This document shows, piece by piece, positions 33,801-43,800 of a DNA stretch of 64,000 nucleotides. The first letter of the stretch is position 1, and each line of letters starts with the position of its first letter. Under the pieces are notes generated by a model. The model did not search any database, was not told where the DNA came from, and saw only the letters and a list, made by a program, of their open reading frames with translations. The DNA lies in contig NZ_JACHXW010000014.1 of the NCBI RefSeq assembly GCF_014192395.1, forward strand, positions 93,149-157,148. The letters are read 5' to 3'. The DNA comes from Paenibacillus endophyticus. GTDB lineage: Bacteria > Bacillota > Bacilli > Paenibacillales > Paenibacillaceae. The translations under genes and the position numbers were made by a program.

Positions 33801-36137
33801 AGTGTTTTTCAATCGCTCCGGGTCAAGCGGGCCTTCAAGCAGCAACGCTTGAGGCAAATGATACGCCGTCGATGCCGGTTCAAATTGCTGAAGAATATAC
33901 AACCGTTTTTGCGCGGACGATAAAGGGTATCGTTCCCGCTTTTTGGCTGCTTGCGGCTCCGGAAAGTGCAAGGAATCATCGGCTTTGTCTTCGGTCGCGA
34001 TCGCTGCAGCGATCTCGCGGATGGTCGGAAACTGGAATATAGCCGTGGGATCCCAGCGAGTTTGAAAAGATTCATTGAGACGGTTCGTCACCCATAAAGC
34101 AAGAATCGAATCTCCGCCTAATTCAAAAAAATGGTCGTCGACGCCGATTTGGCGAACGCCAAGCACATCGCTCCAAATCGCCGCAATCGTACGATCGGCA
34201 GCGGAATAATCGACCTCGCTTTCTTTGCCTGTTAGAACGACCGCCTGCGACGCTTTTGCACCAGGCGTCGCTGGTGCAGCAGACGAATAAATGGCGCCGT
34301 GATCCATATCGACCCAACATCGCGTTCGCTTAAACGGATATGTGGGCAAGCTTGCTTTGTAGCGATTTTCGTCGCTGTAAAACGACTCCCACTCGATGTC
34401 CGCGCCTTCAACGTAAAGCCGGCATATGCCGGCCTTGTCGTCTCGCATCTGTTCCAGATCAGCAGCCCGAAGTTCACCGGCGTTGCCGGCGTTGCCGAAA
34501 TAGACGTGTTCGCTTTCCGCTTCCAAGCCGATCTCGGAAATTCGCTTCAATTTCATCCATAAATCGTCCGTATCGCGAACGAGCATGGCAAGCCTATAGG
34601 ATAGATGGGCCCGTCCCGTTGCCACCGTATAACATATATCCTTAATGGACAACGATTTTAAGCGGTCCGCTTGTTCCATATAGGAATCGATCCAGCCCAG
34701 CAATGTCTCATGACTCTGGGCCGACAGGACAAACAGCGCTGCTTCGTTCTCGACGCGATGCGGCGAAGCTTCGCGGAGCGGCGCTTCTTCCAGGACAACA
34801 TGACAATTCGTCCCGCTCATGCCGAAAGAGCTGATTCCACATCTTCTTGGCGCGTTTCCTGCGGGTTCTAAAGGCTTATTCCGGTCGTTGACATATACCG
34901 GAGAGTCAATAAAGTCGATTTTACGATTCGGCCGTTCGAAATGAACGATCGGAGGAATCGCTTGATGCTTCATTATGAGAGCCGTTTTAATAAGTCCAGC
35001 GATTCCTGCCGCATGGTCCAGATGTCCGATATTCGTTTTTAACGTACCGACAGAGCAAAATTGCCGGCGGTCCGTGTACCTGCGAAACGCGCTCTGCAAC
35101 GCTTCAATTTCGATCGGATCGCCGAGTTTGGTTCCAGTGCCGTGCGCTTCGACATATCCGACAGTTTCAGGGTTGATTCCGGCATCCTCCCAGGCCTTGC
35201 AGATGACATCGGTTTGCGCACCGGCGTCCGGCGCCGTCAAGCCGCTGGAGCGTCCGTCCTGATTGACCGCGCTACCTTTAATAACCGCATAAATATGGTC
35301 CCCGTCTCTTTTGGCGGCATAAAGTGGTTTTAATAGCACTGTGCCCCCCCCTTCCCCGGCACCGGTCCCGTCCGAACGATCATCAAACGTTCTTGCCCTT
35401 GCGTCAGACGATTCGATCCCGATACGGATATCCTTATGAAACGGCAGTATATTCACTTTCGCGCTGCCTGCAATCGCCATTTCGCATTCCCGGTTTCTTA
35501 AGGCCCGAACGGCCATATGAACAGCGACGAGCGAAGACGAGCAAGCCGTATCCACAGTCATAGCCTGGCCTTTGAGGTCGAGTAAATAGGAAAGCCGTCC
35601 CGCCATCATGGATGAAAGATTTCCCGTAATCGCCAGCGACATGACATCCGGCTCGAATCGATCGATCAACCGTTTGTAATCGTGAAAAGCATCACCGTTA
35701 TAGCCGACAAATACGCCCGTGCGCGTGCCTCTGATTTTTTCGCCGCCGTATCCGGCATCCTCGATGGCCTTCCAGCTGTTCTCCAGAAACAGGCGCTGAT
35801 TCGGATTCATCAAGCTTGCTTCTTTCGGTGAAATGCGAAAGAACGAATAATCGAATTTGTCGATCTCCTGAAAAAACGAGCCTTCGTGATAACGCGTCAA
35901 ATCATCTTCCAGTCCAGAAATTTTCAAATACGGCTTTACATCCTCCAAGCGGCCTTCCGGAAAAGGTCCTACCTGATCGAAGCCGCGTTGCAGGTTTTCC
36001 CAGAATCGATCCATATTTTCAGCGCCAGGAGCTTGAATCGCCATACCGATAATGGCGATTTCGTTAATCGAAACATCCTCGATCGCGCAGCTTTGGCTAA
36101 TTTCCTCATCGTCCAGACGCAGGTTCTTAAAATCCAT
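30804..36137 (-). CDS. hybrid PKS-NRPS: KS-ACP-C-A-PCP without in-cis AT
   Basis: This is a 1777-residue synthetase. The ketosynthase (about 25-450) has DTACSSSL with Cys199, EAHGTGT and KTNIGHLDHAAG. A linker ending LPTYPFKRTRCW follows with no acyltransferase. The ACP has GGDS, Ser677. The condensation domain (about 730-1150) has HHLISDG. The adenylation domain (about 1180-1690) has SGSTGQPKG and NGYGPTE, and signature residues that I read as D-V-C-Y-L-G-G-I-C-K, which match no code I know. The last PCP has GGNS, Ser1723. There is no epimerase, ketoreductase or thioesterase. A TTG nine codons upstream is possible, but the ATG at 36137 fits better; it overlaps the preceding gene by 11 bp. 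It should extend the chain by one malonate unit and add one amino acid. Confidence 0.93.
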   Translation of the reverse strand: MDFKNLRLDDEEISQSCAIEDVSINEIAIIGMAIQAPGAENMDRFWENLQRGFDQVGPFPEGRLEDVKPYLKISGLEDDLTRYHEGSFFQEIDKFDYSFFRISPKEASLMNPNQRLFLENSWKAIEDAGYGGEKIRGTRTGVFVGYNGDAFHDYKRLIDRFEPDVMSLAITGNLSSMMAGRLSYLLDLKGQAMTVDTACSSSLVAVHMAVRALRNRECEMAIAGSAKVNILPFHKDIRIGIESSDARARTFDDRSDGTGAGEGGGTVLLKPLYAAKRDGDHIYAVIKGSAVNQDGRSSGLTAPDAGAQTDVICKAWEDAGINPETVGYVEAHGTGTKLGDPIEIEALQSAFRRYTDRRQFCSVGTLKTNIGHLDHAAGIAGLIKTALIMKHQAIPPIVHFERPNRKIDFIDSPVYVNDRNKPLEPAGNAPRRCGISSFGMSGTNCHVVLEEAPLREASPHRVENEAALFVLSAQSHETLLGWIDSYMEQADRLKSLSIKDICYTVATGRAHLSYRLAMLVRDTDDLWMKLKRISEIGLEAESEHVYFGNAGNAGELRAADLEQMRDDKAGICRLYVEGADIEWESFYSDENRYKASLPTYPFKRTRCWVDMDHGAIYSSAAPATPGAKASQAVVLTGKESEVDYSAADRTIAAIWSDVLGVRQIGVDDHFFELGGDSILALWVTNRLNESFQTRWDPTAIFQFPTIREIAAAIATEDKADDSLHFPEPQAAKKRERYPLSSAQKRLYILQQFEPASTAYHLPQALLLEGPLDPERLKNTFQALLDRHEIFRASFYLDGDEPVQSFADRLELSIESVEAAESDVPDYIHRFIRPFDLAKDPLIRLLLLRISEQKHVLLVDKHHLISDGTSMGILIRELMQLYHGQALPAPALQYKDYAVWQHEMARSPFMEVQRDYWLNAFRGEVPVLQLPTDFSRPPVKSAEGKTFEVALDGETVSRIKQLAKERETTLFMVLLAAYNVLLHRYTGQDDIVVGSPISGRPHHNLESLVGMFVNTLALRNFPAKEKSFLHFMNEVKENAILAYRHQDYPFEDLVHSLCLQDKSRNPLFDTMLILQNIDIPEISLDELSVAPYPIENNTAKFDLMIQTYETENGLRFVVEYCAKLFKEETVQRMMRHYLKILQEVALQPETPIGHIQMLADDDVRLIVNEFNNSESWTFPPRPIHCLFEEQADHAPDRTALVWKDQLFTYRELNERSNQFAHLLRSKGVGPDSVVGIVAERSPELVIGMMAILKAGGAYLPIDPQLPLERIQYMLKDSGTKVVCMQEEWRETVSFEGETILLTGSVAANERISNPGNINEAGDLMYVIYTSGSTGQPKGVMVEHQSLHHFAYSIREHFGGQFGYEDRCLSLTSISFDVSVCELFLPLIFGSVLVLYPMPKLTDMNALANLLVEESISFAYLPPTLLNDICDLLEPERHKVKLDKLLVGVEPIKDWTLERYLQLNPEMRIINGYGPTETTICSNMHIYGSQKPAGKNVPIGKPMHKNQNYILNEALMPVPIGVAGELYISGAGLARGYLHRPDLTLERFIENPFIPGTIMYRTGDLTRWKENGEAEYIGRTDFQVKIRGYRVEPGEIEALMLSLPNIQSAVVIPIEEQSGYKALCAYVVSRAHVPVAQMRSELLRYLPDYMVPSYFVEMEDIPVTANGKIDRKALPHPESMQRSSDNEYVAPRNEREAQLEEVWKEILELPRVSVYDDFFELGGNSLKLIYMKVALEKRNLMPEDENMLSVTTIAGLAAAIQSNPIKVWSDENGGQNESG

Positions 36138-36948
36138 CACTGATTTCCACGCTCCCGGATTCAAACTGCTTTTGAGAAGGCACCCGATCTTTCCATAATA
36201 GGTACATGAGATAAATAATCAAAACGGAACAAAGCAAAATGACGAACACGAGTGTTGCGCCAAACGACGGATCGATCCGATAGATAGCGAAATACGTTGA
36301 GAACAACACAAATTCGGAAAGGATCGTCGACCAAACCGACCCCGTCCAAATATAAATAAGGCAAAGAATGACCGCTCCGAGCATGCCATAGGCGGACAAA
36401 GCCGGATTCCAGTCGAAGAATAGCCAGCCGTAAATGATGCCGAGAACAAAAATCGATAGATAAGTCGGAAACACCTTCTGCATCTGATTAAAAATCAAAC
36501 CTCGGAAAAAGATTTCCTTGTAGAACGAGTGGACAATCCAGAAAACAATAAAAAAAGCGACGTTTCGTCCGAGCAAAAATTCAAAAGCCTCGTTGAATTG
36601 CGGAAAATGTTCCTGTATATAAGGTATGCGTACAAGACACATCATCCAAATGCCCATGAGAATGGACAAAACGATGATTATGCCGGTCGTTTTGGCATTC
36701 ATGGGAACCAATCGGCTCATCTTGAAAATGCTTTTTTTATAAAACAGTTTGAAAATCACTAGATAAAGAAAGAGTCCAATCAAATCGTGTGCGATAATTG
36801 CGACGCGAAAGTTGATTTGCTCAATCGCCTGCATCGATTCGCGACCGACAACCCAAAGGTCCCATAATTTAAACATCGTTTGAATGGAGATCAAATAAAG
36901 ACCGATGATCCATGCCAAATTTCCAAGCATGACCGCAAGCTTTTTCAT
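36127..36948 (-). CDS. CPBP-family membrane protein, degenerate CAAX-protease motifs
   Basis: This is a 273-residue polytopic protein with about seven to eight membrane helices. The signature region reads YKEIFFRGLIFNQM, so the first Glu of the usual EExxxR is Lys. The following helix has YGWLFFDW where family members have a His. These losses suggest it is not an active glutamic protease, or is a pseudo-enzyme paired with the intact neighbour. Translation is coupled by a 4-bp ATGA overlap upstream. CPBP proteins are often immunity or maturation factors in peptide-antibiotic clusters; here the role is unknown. Confidence 0.8.
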   Translation of the reverse strand: MKKLAVMLGNLAWIIGLYLISIQTMFKLWDLWVVGRESMQAIEQINFRVAIIAHDLIGLFLYLVIFKLFYKKSIFKMSRLVPMNAKTTGIIIVLSILMGIWMMCLVRIPYIQEHFPQFNEAFEFLLGRNVAFFIVFWIVHSFYKEIFFRGLIFNQMQKVFPTYLSIFVLGIIYGWLFFDWNPALSAYGMLGAVILCLIYIWTGSVWSTILSEFVLFSTYFAIYRIDPSFGATLVFVILLCSVLIIYLMYLLWKDRVPSQKQFESGSVEISDGF

Positions 36949-37772
36949 ACCGGCACCTCTGTTCTTGTGATTTGTACCTGCTTGTCAGAACGATACAGGA
37001 TGGCAAGTATGGAAATAATGCCCGCAATGCTAAGCAAGGCAATTGCGATCAGCGCGATATCGTTCCATTTGGCAATCATGTCGTACGCGCCAAGTTTTCG
37101 AAGGGTAAAAATGAGCGAATTCACGATCGCCGCCGTGTAGATCGTAGCCCATATAGACTGCAGCCGATTATAAATCAACGTATACATGATGGCCAGGAAG
37201 AAAGCGATGCACGAAATCGGCAGGCTGGGTTGGAAATACGCGTATACAAGCGCGTGGATGATCATCGCTGCAACCAAAGGCATTCCGGTACGCCGCAATT
37301 CGTTCAAGATTAACCCGCGGAATAAAGTTTCTTCATAAAGAACGCCAAAGACGACAGCGCCGAGCAGCGTGATGACAAAAGAGTCGCCCATAAATATTTC
37401 CACATATTCATTTAAAGCAGGGAAGTTCGATTTCAAAAACGAAATTTGGATCAGACTGACGAAGAACACCGCGCATAATATTCCGGTCACGGTGAGCCAA
37501 CCGACAGCCGAACGCGATATCGGCTGGAATCGGCACATGCGGAAAAGCCCCTCGGACTTAAAAAAGAATCGTTTGAACCAAAATACGCCGAGCAGCAGCA
37601 CATAAGACGTGGTCAAAACGGTAATCATCCACATTGGTCCGTTACGATCCAACATGTCTTTGTACGCGTCGAATTTGATATAAACCCGGTCATGAATGAT
37701 CATTGCGGCATAAAATGTCGCTAAATATACGACAATATTCAAAACTAAACGAATCCATTTCAAGGTGAACAT
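36945..37772 (-). CDS. CPBP-family intramembrane protease (CAAX protease-like)
   Basis: This is a 275-residue protein with about eight predicted membrane helices. The EExxxR motif is intact (YEETLFRGLILNEL, Glu147-Glu148), and a His lies in the next helix (AAMIIHALVYAY). The third motif has Asn (AAIVNS). It starts 33 bp after the large synthetase. The ATG at 37772 touches its ribosome site, so a TTG three codons later is a plausible alternative start. Its place inside the biosynthetic operon suggests self-protection, export help or signal handling for the lipopeptide. This is inferred from the known roles of CPBP proteins in bacteriocin loci. Confidence 0.82.
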   Translation of the reverse strand: MFTLKWIRLVLNIVVYLATFYAAMIIHDRVYIKFDAYKDMLDRNGPMWMITVLTTSYVLLLGVFWFKRFFFKSEGLFRMCRFQPISRSAVGWLTVTGILCAVFFVSLIQISFLKSNFPALNEYVEIFMGDSFVITLLGAVVFGVLYEETLFRGLILNELRRTGMPLVAAMIIHALVYAYFQPSLPISCIAFFLAIMYTLIYNRLQSIWATIYTAAIVNSLIFTLRKLGAYDMIAKWNDIALIAIALLSIAGIISILAILYRSDKQVQITRTEVPV

Positions 37773-37805
37773 CCTTTCCGATATGTAGTTAGCATTTCGA
37801 TGTGC

Positions 37806-40800
37806 TTAATCCTCTTTTGTAGCAGAAGCTTGCAACTCTCCGTATTCATCAGTCATCCATTTGCAGATAGCCGCATAGCGTCCTGCAAGCATTTTGGCCT
37901 TATCCCTCTTCAATCTGTTTCCGCTGCTTTCCCATACGATCCCGTATTGACCGTTTTCTTTGAACCCGTGAACAACGGCGTCATAAGCTGATGCAATTTC
38001 CAAACCGACGCCTCCCCCTTTATAGAAATCGAGCAAAACGAAAAGCTGATTTCCTTTATCCGAATCACCAAGCCTTTTCGCTTGAGCCAAGGGGTATACG
38101 TCTTCCCGGTCCCGACCTAAATTATGATTTGTCTCATGAAACAGGGCATCAAATCCGGAGAGCCGGCTTGGTTCCGCTACAATCTGCTTGCCGCTGTGCG
38201 GCGAAACGTCCCGAACGTGCAAAACAAGATTAGAGGCTCCCCCAGTTACATGCTGGAATAACAGGAACCATGCGGTTGCGAAGAAGGTTTCCGGGGATAT
38301 TCCCCGGATCGCCATCCACTGGTCAATGGCTTGGCCGACTCGGCGGTCCAACACGATGCGATAGGAAAACGGCGGTTGCAACTCGTCTCGGCTTTTGAAG
38401 TAATCTGCTGGCATAAGTATCCCTTTTAACGCGACAGCATCATCCTTGCCCTCCCTCTCCGCCAGAAGCTCCGCCAATCCGGCGACGGTCGGTCTGGAGA
38501 ACAAATCTGTAACCTTGAAAACCCCGGGGAATTGTTCCTCCAGCTTGGCATGCATGCGGATCAGCAACAGCGAATTGCCGCCGATTTCAAAGAAATGATC
38601 CTGCCTGCCGATGCGTTCAAGCTGCAGCAGTTCCCTCCAAATCGTCACGATTCCCGCTTCCATTTCATTTTTCGGAGCCGAATAGGCTGTAATGGCTTCC
38701 AAGTTCGCTGTCAATCCGGCTAACGCTTTGCGGTCAACCTTGCCGTTGGTCGTTAACGGGAAGCGCTCTACCGTTGTAAAAGACGACGGAATCATATAAT
38801 CCGGCAACGTCCGGGACAAAAACGCGCGAAGCTCGGCAACGGACAGTTCGCCGCTTGCGACGAAATAAGCGCAAAGCCGTTCATCTCCCGCTTGCGTCGG
38901 ATTGACCAGCACAACCGCATCGGCAATTCGCTCGTGCCGCAGCAATACTGCTTCAATTTCACCCAGTTCGATGCGAAAGCCGCGCAGCTTGACTTGATGA
39001 TCCAGCCGTCCCATATATTCAAGTGATCCATCCGGCAGCCAACGAGCAAGATCGCCTGAACGATACAACCGGGTTCTCGGCACGAACGGATTCGATACAA
39101 ACTTGTCTGCCGTCAATTCCGCCCGGTTCAAGTACCCGCGAGCTACGCCTTCTCCGCCCACATACAACTCGCCGGGGACGCCGACAGGAACCAACATAAA
39201 GTTGGCATCCATGATGTAACAGCTTAAGGTTGGGATCGGCCGGCCAATGTTGCTGACATTCTCCTGAATCTCTCGATCCGTTATTTCCTTGTACGTTACA
39301 TGCACCGTCGTCTCCGTGATGCCGTACATGTTGACTAACTTCGTTTCTGGATATTTGTCGTGAAACGTCTTTAACATCGCCGGCTTCAACGCTTCGCCAC
39401 CGAAGATCACGACCTTCAACCGCAGGTCCGCCGCGCCCTTCTCCGTGTCGAAATGAAGCAAATTGTAAAAGGCCGACGGCGTCTGGTTTAATACGGTGAC
39501 GTTTTCTTCAACGAGCAGTTCCAAAAACCGCTGCGGGTTTTGCGCCGTTTGCTTGGGCACCACAACCAGCTTCCCCCCGAATAACAAGGCTCCATACATT
39601 TCCCATACCGAGAAGTCGAAGCAGTAGGAATGGAACATCGTCCATACGTCGTCTTTGGTAAAATCAATGAGCGGCTTATCGTGAACGAGCAGCCGTACGA
39701 CGTTGCGATGTTCAATCATTACGCCTTTCGGTTTGCCTGTCGTTCCGGATGTATAGATGATATAGGCCAAGTCGCCTGGATTGTTCACGCAGGACAAGTT
39801 CTCGCATTGCTGCGCGGAAGATTCCGAAATGTCGATCCATTCGACATCGAACGAATTCCCATGGATGTTCGTATCAGGCGAATGTGTCAGTACAAAGCGG
39901 GCTTCACAGTCGGAAAGCATATATTGAATTCGGTCGGCCGGGTAAGCCGGATCGATCGGAACGTAACAACCTCCCGCTTTGAGAATCGCCAGCATACCCA
40001 CGATCATATCGACGGAACGTTCGGTAAGAATGGCCACCCTTTCGTTCGGAACGACTCCTTTGCCGCGGAGCCGTTCCGCGACCCGATTTGCCTTGTTGTT
40101 TAGCTCGGCATAGGTGAGCCGTTCCGCTTCGCATACGACCGCCGCCCGACCAGGCGATTTTGCTGCTTGCTCTTCGAAAATTTGCTGTATCGTCAGGTGT
40201 TGCGGATAAGCGCATGCCGTATCGTTGAACTGATGAAGCGCTCCCCTTTCTTCATTCGTCAGCATTTCAATGGCGCCAATTTGAATTTGCGGGTTTTCGG
40301 CCACCGCCAACGCAATCGATCGAATATGACCGACAAACCGGTGAACGGTTTCTTCCCTGAACAACTGCGTGCTGTATTCGAGGTGGCCGTTCAATTCGTC
40401 TCCGGTTTCGGTCACCTCGAGAACAAGATCAAATTTTGCCGTCGAATGCTCGATTGCCAGCGGCTTCATCGCGCATTGGTCGAGGTTGAGTTCCGGGATC
40501 TCCATATTTTGCAGCACCAGCAGCGCTTCAAAGAGTGGATTGCGGCTGATGTCCCGAGGCAGCTGCAACTTGTTCACCAGTTCCTCGAACGGATAATCCT
40601 GATTTTCCAAAGCCTTGACGGTATTTCCACTCAATTCCTGCAAAAAAAAGCTGAACGTTTTCCCGGCGGACGGATAATTTCTGAGCGGCAGCGTGTTGAC
40701 GAACATTCCGATAAGATTGTGCAAATCGGCGTGCGGTCTTCCGGAAACCGGCGAACCGACGACGATATCGTCTTGACCGGAATATCGAGACAAGAAAATT

Positions 40801-43800
40801 GTAAATACGGCCAACAAAACCATAAATAACGTTGCGTCGGACTCGGCCGCCAAGGATTTAAGCCGATCCGTCTCCTCCGCGCTGAAGGTAAACGCAACCC
40901 TTGCTCCTTCGTACCGTTTCAACGCAGGCCGCTTGAAATCCGTTGGCATATTCAACAAAGGAACTTCGTCCGCAAACGTTTCAAGCCAATATTTTTGCTG
41001 CTCAAGCAGAAGCTCGGAAGCCAAAAAGGAATGCTGCCACATCGTAAAGTCTTTATATTGCACCTTTAAGGCTGGAAGTTCTTTTCCCTCGTAGAGCTCG
41101 GCGAATTCCTGCACAAGAACGGCCATCGAGACCCCGTCGGAAATCATATGATGTATATTGAACATGATCAGAAACTGTTCGTCGGACAGCCTCATGATTC
41201 CCGCGCGCAACAGGGGGGCCTGCTCTAAATTAAACGTTCGCGTAAACGTTTTTATTACAGCTGAAAGAGAGGCTTCGTTGCCATTCAACCGCTCCAGCTG
41301 AAAAGGAACTTGCGGATGAATGATTTGCATGGGCATTCCGTCGACAAGCTCGAAAGAAGTACGCAAACTTTCATGTCGCCCTATAAGTGCCTGAATCGCC
41401 CGTTCCAGCCGTATCTCGTCAAGCACCCCCTCGCAAACGAAAGCGGCCGGCAAATGATAGGCCGTTCCGATGCCTTCGAAGCGATGCAGAACATAAAGCC
41501 TGTTTTGCGCTGCGGACAACGGGTACGATTTGCGGACTTCCGCGGCAGGAATCGGTACATGGACACTCTTCTGTGCAACGTTTAAGACTGCTGCGAGTTT
41601 TTCAATCGTCGGGTTGCTGAAAATATGACGCAAAGACAAATCGACTTGCATCTCTTTGTGCAGCTTATGGAGCAACTGCGTGGCTTTTAGCGAGTGTCCG
41701 CCTATTTCAAAGAAATGATCATGTCTTCCAACTTGTTCAAGACCAAGCACATCCTGCCAAATTTCCGCGAGCCCCGCCTCCCATTCGTTTTGGGGAGCGA
41801 CGTATTTCGTGATGTCGTCCAATCTGACTTCCAGTTGCGCCAATGCTTTGCGATCCGCTTTCCCGCTAGAATTTATCGGGATGTTATCGACTTTCACATA
41901 AAACGAAGGGATCATGTATTCCGGCAACGATTCGGCCAAATAAGCACGAATTTCCGCATTCGAAATGTCGCGTGTCGCGGCGAAATAAGCATACAGTAAA
42001 TGATCGTCCCCAGACGATCCTTTCCCCAATACGACCGCTTCCCGAATGTCATCGCGGCTCATCAGGGCGGCCTCGATCTCGCCGAGTTCAATCCGGTAGC
42101 CGCGGATTTTCACTTGATGATCGAGCCGACCGAAATATTCCAACTGCCCGTCTTCCCGCCACCTCGCTAAATCGCCCGTCCGGTACATGCGATTCCCTTC
42201 CGGTTCGAACGGACACGGCACGAACTTCTCCGCCGTTAAATCCAATTGGTTCAAATAACCGCGCGCCAGCCCGATTCCGGCGATGCACAGCTCGCCCGGC
42301 AAACCGATCGGCTGCAACAGGTCGCCCGGGCCTACAACATACATACGGATATTGTCAATCGGTTTGCCAATCGGTACGGGATCTGATTCGCCGGACCATG
42401 GACAATCGAAGGAAGTCACATCGATAGCCGCTTCTGTCGGTCCGTACAAATTAATCAGCCGAACACAAATGTGATCCGCAATTACCTGGTTAAAACGGCC
42501 CACTTCCCTTGACGGCAACGCCTCTCCGCTGGCGAACACTCGCTTCAGCGAGGCTAGCTTGTCTACATGACGGGGCCGGTTCTCCGCTTCGTCTAGAAAC
42601 GCCCGCAGCATCGACGGCACAAAATGCATCGTCGTTACGCCGTAACGTTCCACCGCTTCCGCAATTGCAGCCGGGTCTTTCTCCTCCCTCGGTCCGAGCA
42701 TAACAACTGCGGCTCCTGCGATTGACCACCACAGCAGTTCCCACACCGACACGTCGAACGTATACGGCGTTTTTTGCAATATGCGGTCCTTCCCCGTTAA
42801 CGGGTAGCGGCGCTGCATCCAATGGAGACGATTCACTGCCGCTTCATGCTCAATCATGACGCCTTTCGGCCGACCGGTCGATCCGGACGTATAAATGACA
42901 TACGCCAGATGATGTGAACTCGCGATCGGCTTCAGATTGCCGCCATCTCCAACATATAAAAGTTCATCTTCCAGACAAACTGTTTTACCGGCAAATACTA
43001 ACTGGTTAGCGATATCGGCAAATCGATGCTGAGTAAGCACAATACCCGCCCCGCTGTCTTCCAGCATATAGCGAATACGTTCTTGCGGAAAGTGCGGATC
43101 AATCGGCAAATATGCGCCGCCCGCCTTGAGTACGGCCATGATAGCAACGACCAAATCGATCGAACGTTCCGCCATCAAAGCCACAATCGTATCGGCTTGG
43201 ATGCCTCCAATTTCCCGAAGCCAAAAGGCTAGTCGGTTGGCTCTGGCGTTCAGTTCCCCGTAAGTCATTTGCTGACCGCCGCAATATACCGCTGGACGAC
43301 TCGGATCACGCTCCGTTTGCCGTTCAAACAACTCATGCAACGTATCGCCCGCCGGATACTCGGCTTCCGTACTATTCCAATCGACGAGCAGCTGCCGCTC
43401 CCGTTCGCTCACCATCTCGATTGTGGACAGCGTTTGGTCCGGAGCGGCAATAGCTGAACGGAGCAGTTCCGTATAGTGATTTGACATCCGCTCCATTGAG
43501 CTCTTTGCGAACAGATCCGTATTGAATTCCCAGACGCCCCGAAGCAAGCCATGGCTGTTCATATAAACATCCAGTTTAAAATCAAGCTTCGCCGTTCCGG
43601 TATGGACCTCGGTCTGAATAAGCCGCAATCCCGAGATTTCAATGGCAATATCCGCATCGAACTCGTTATGCACAATGAGCATCGTATCGTATAAGCGGCT
43701 GTGCGCCGAAGTTCTGTGCATCGCGATATCCGCAACAATCCGCTCTAACGGATAGTCTTGATGTGCATAAAGATCCGTCAAATGCCGATGAACTCGGCCT

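Noticed and set aside
30804..36137. In-cis acyltransferase domain in the hybrid synthetase
   Set aside because: After the ketosynthase only a linker of about 200 residues is present, without GHSxG; the AT is encoded separately at 46706-47938.
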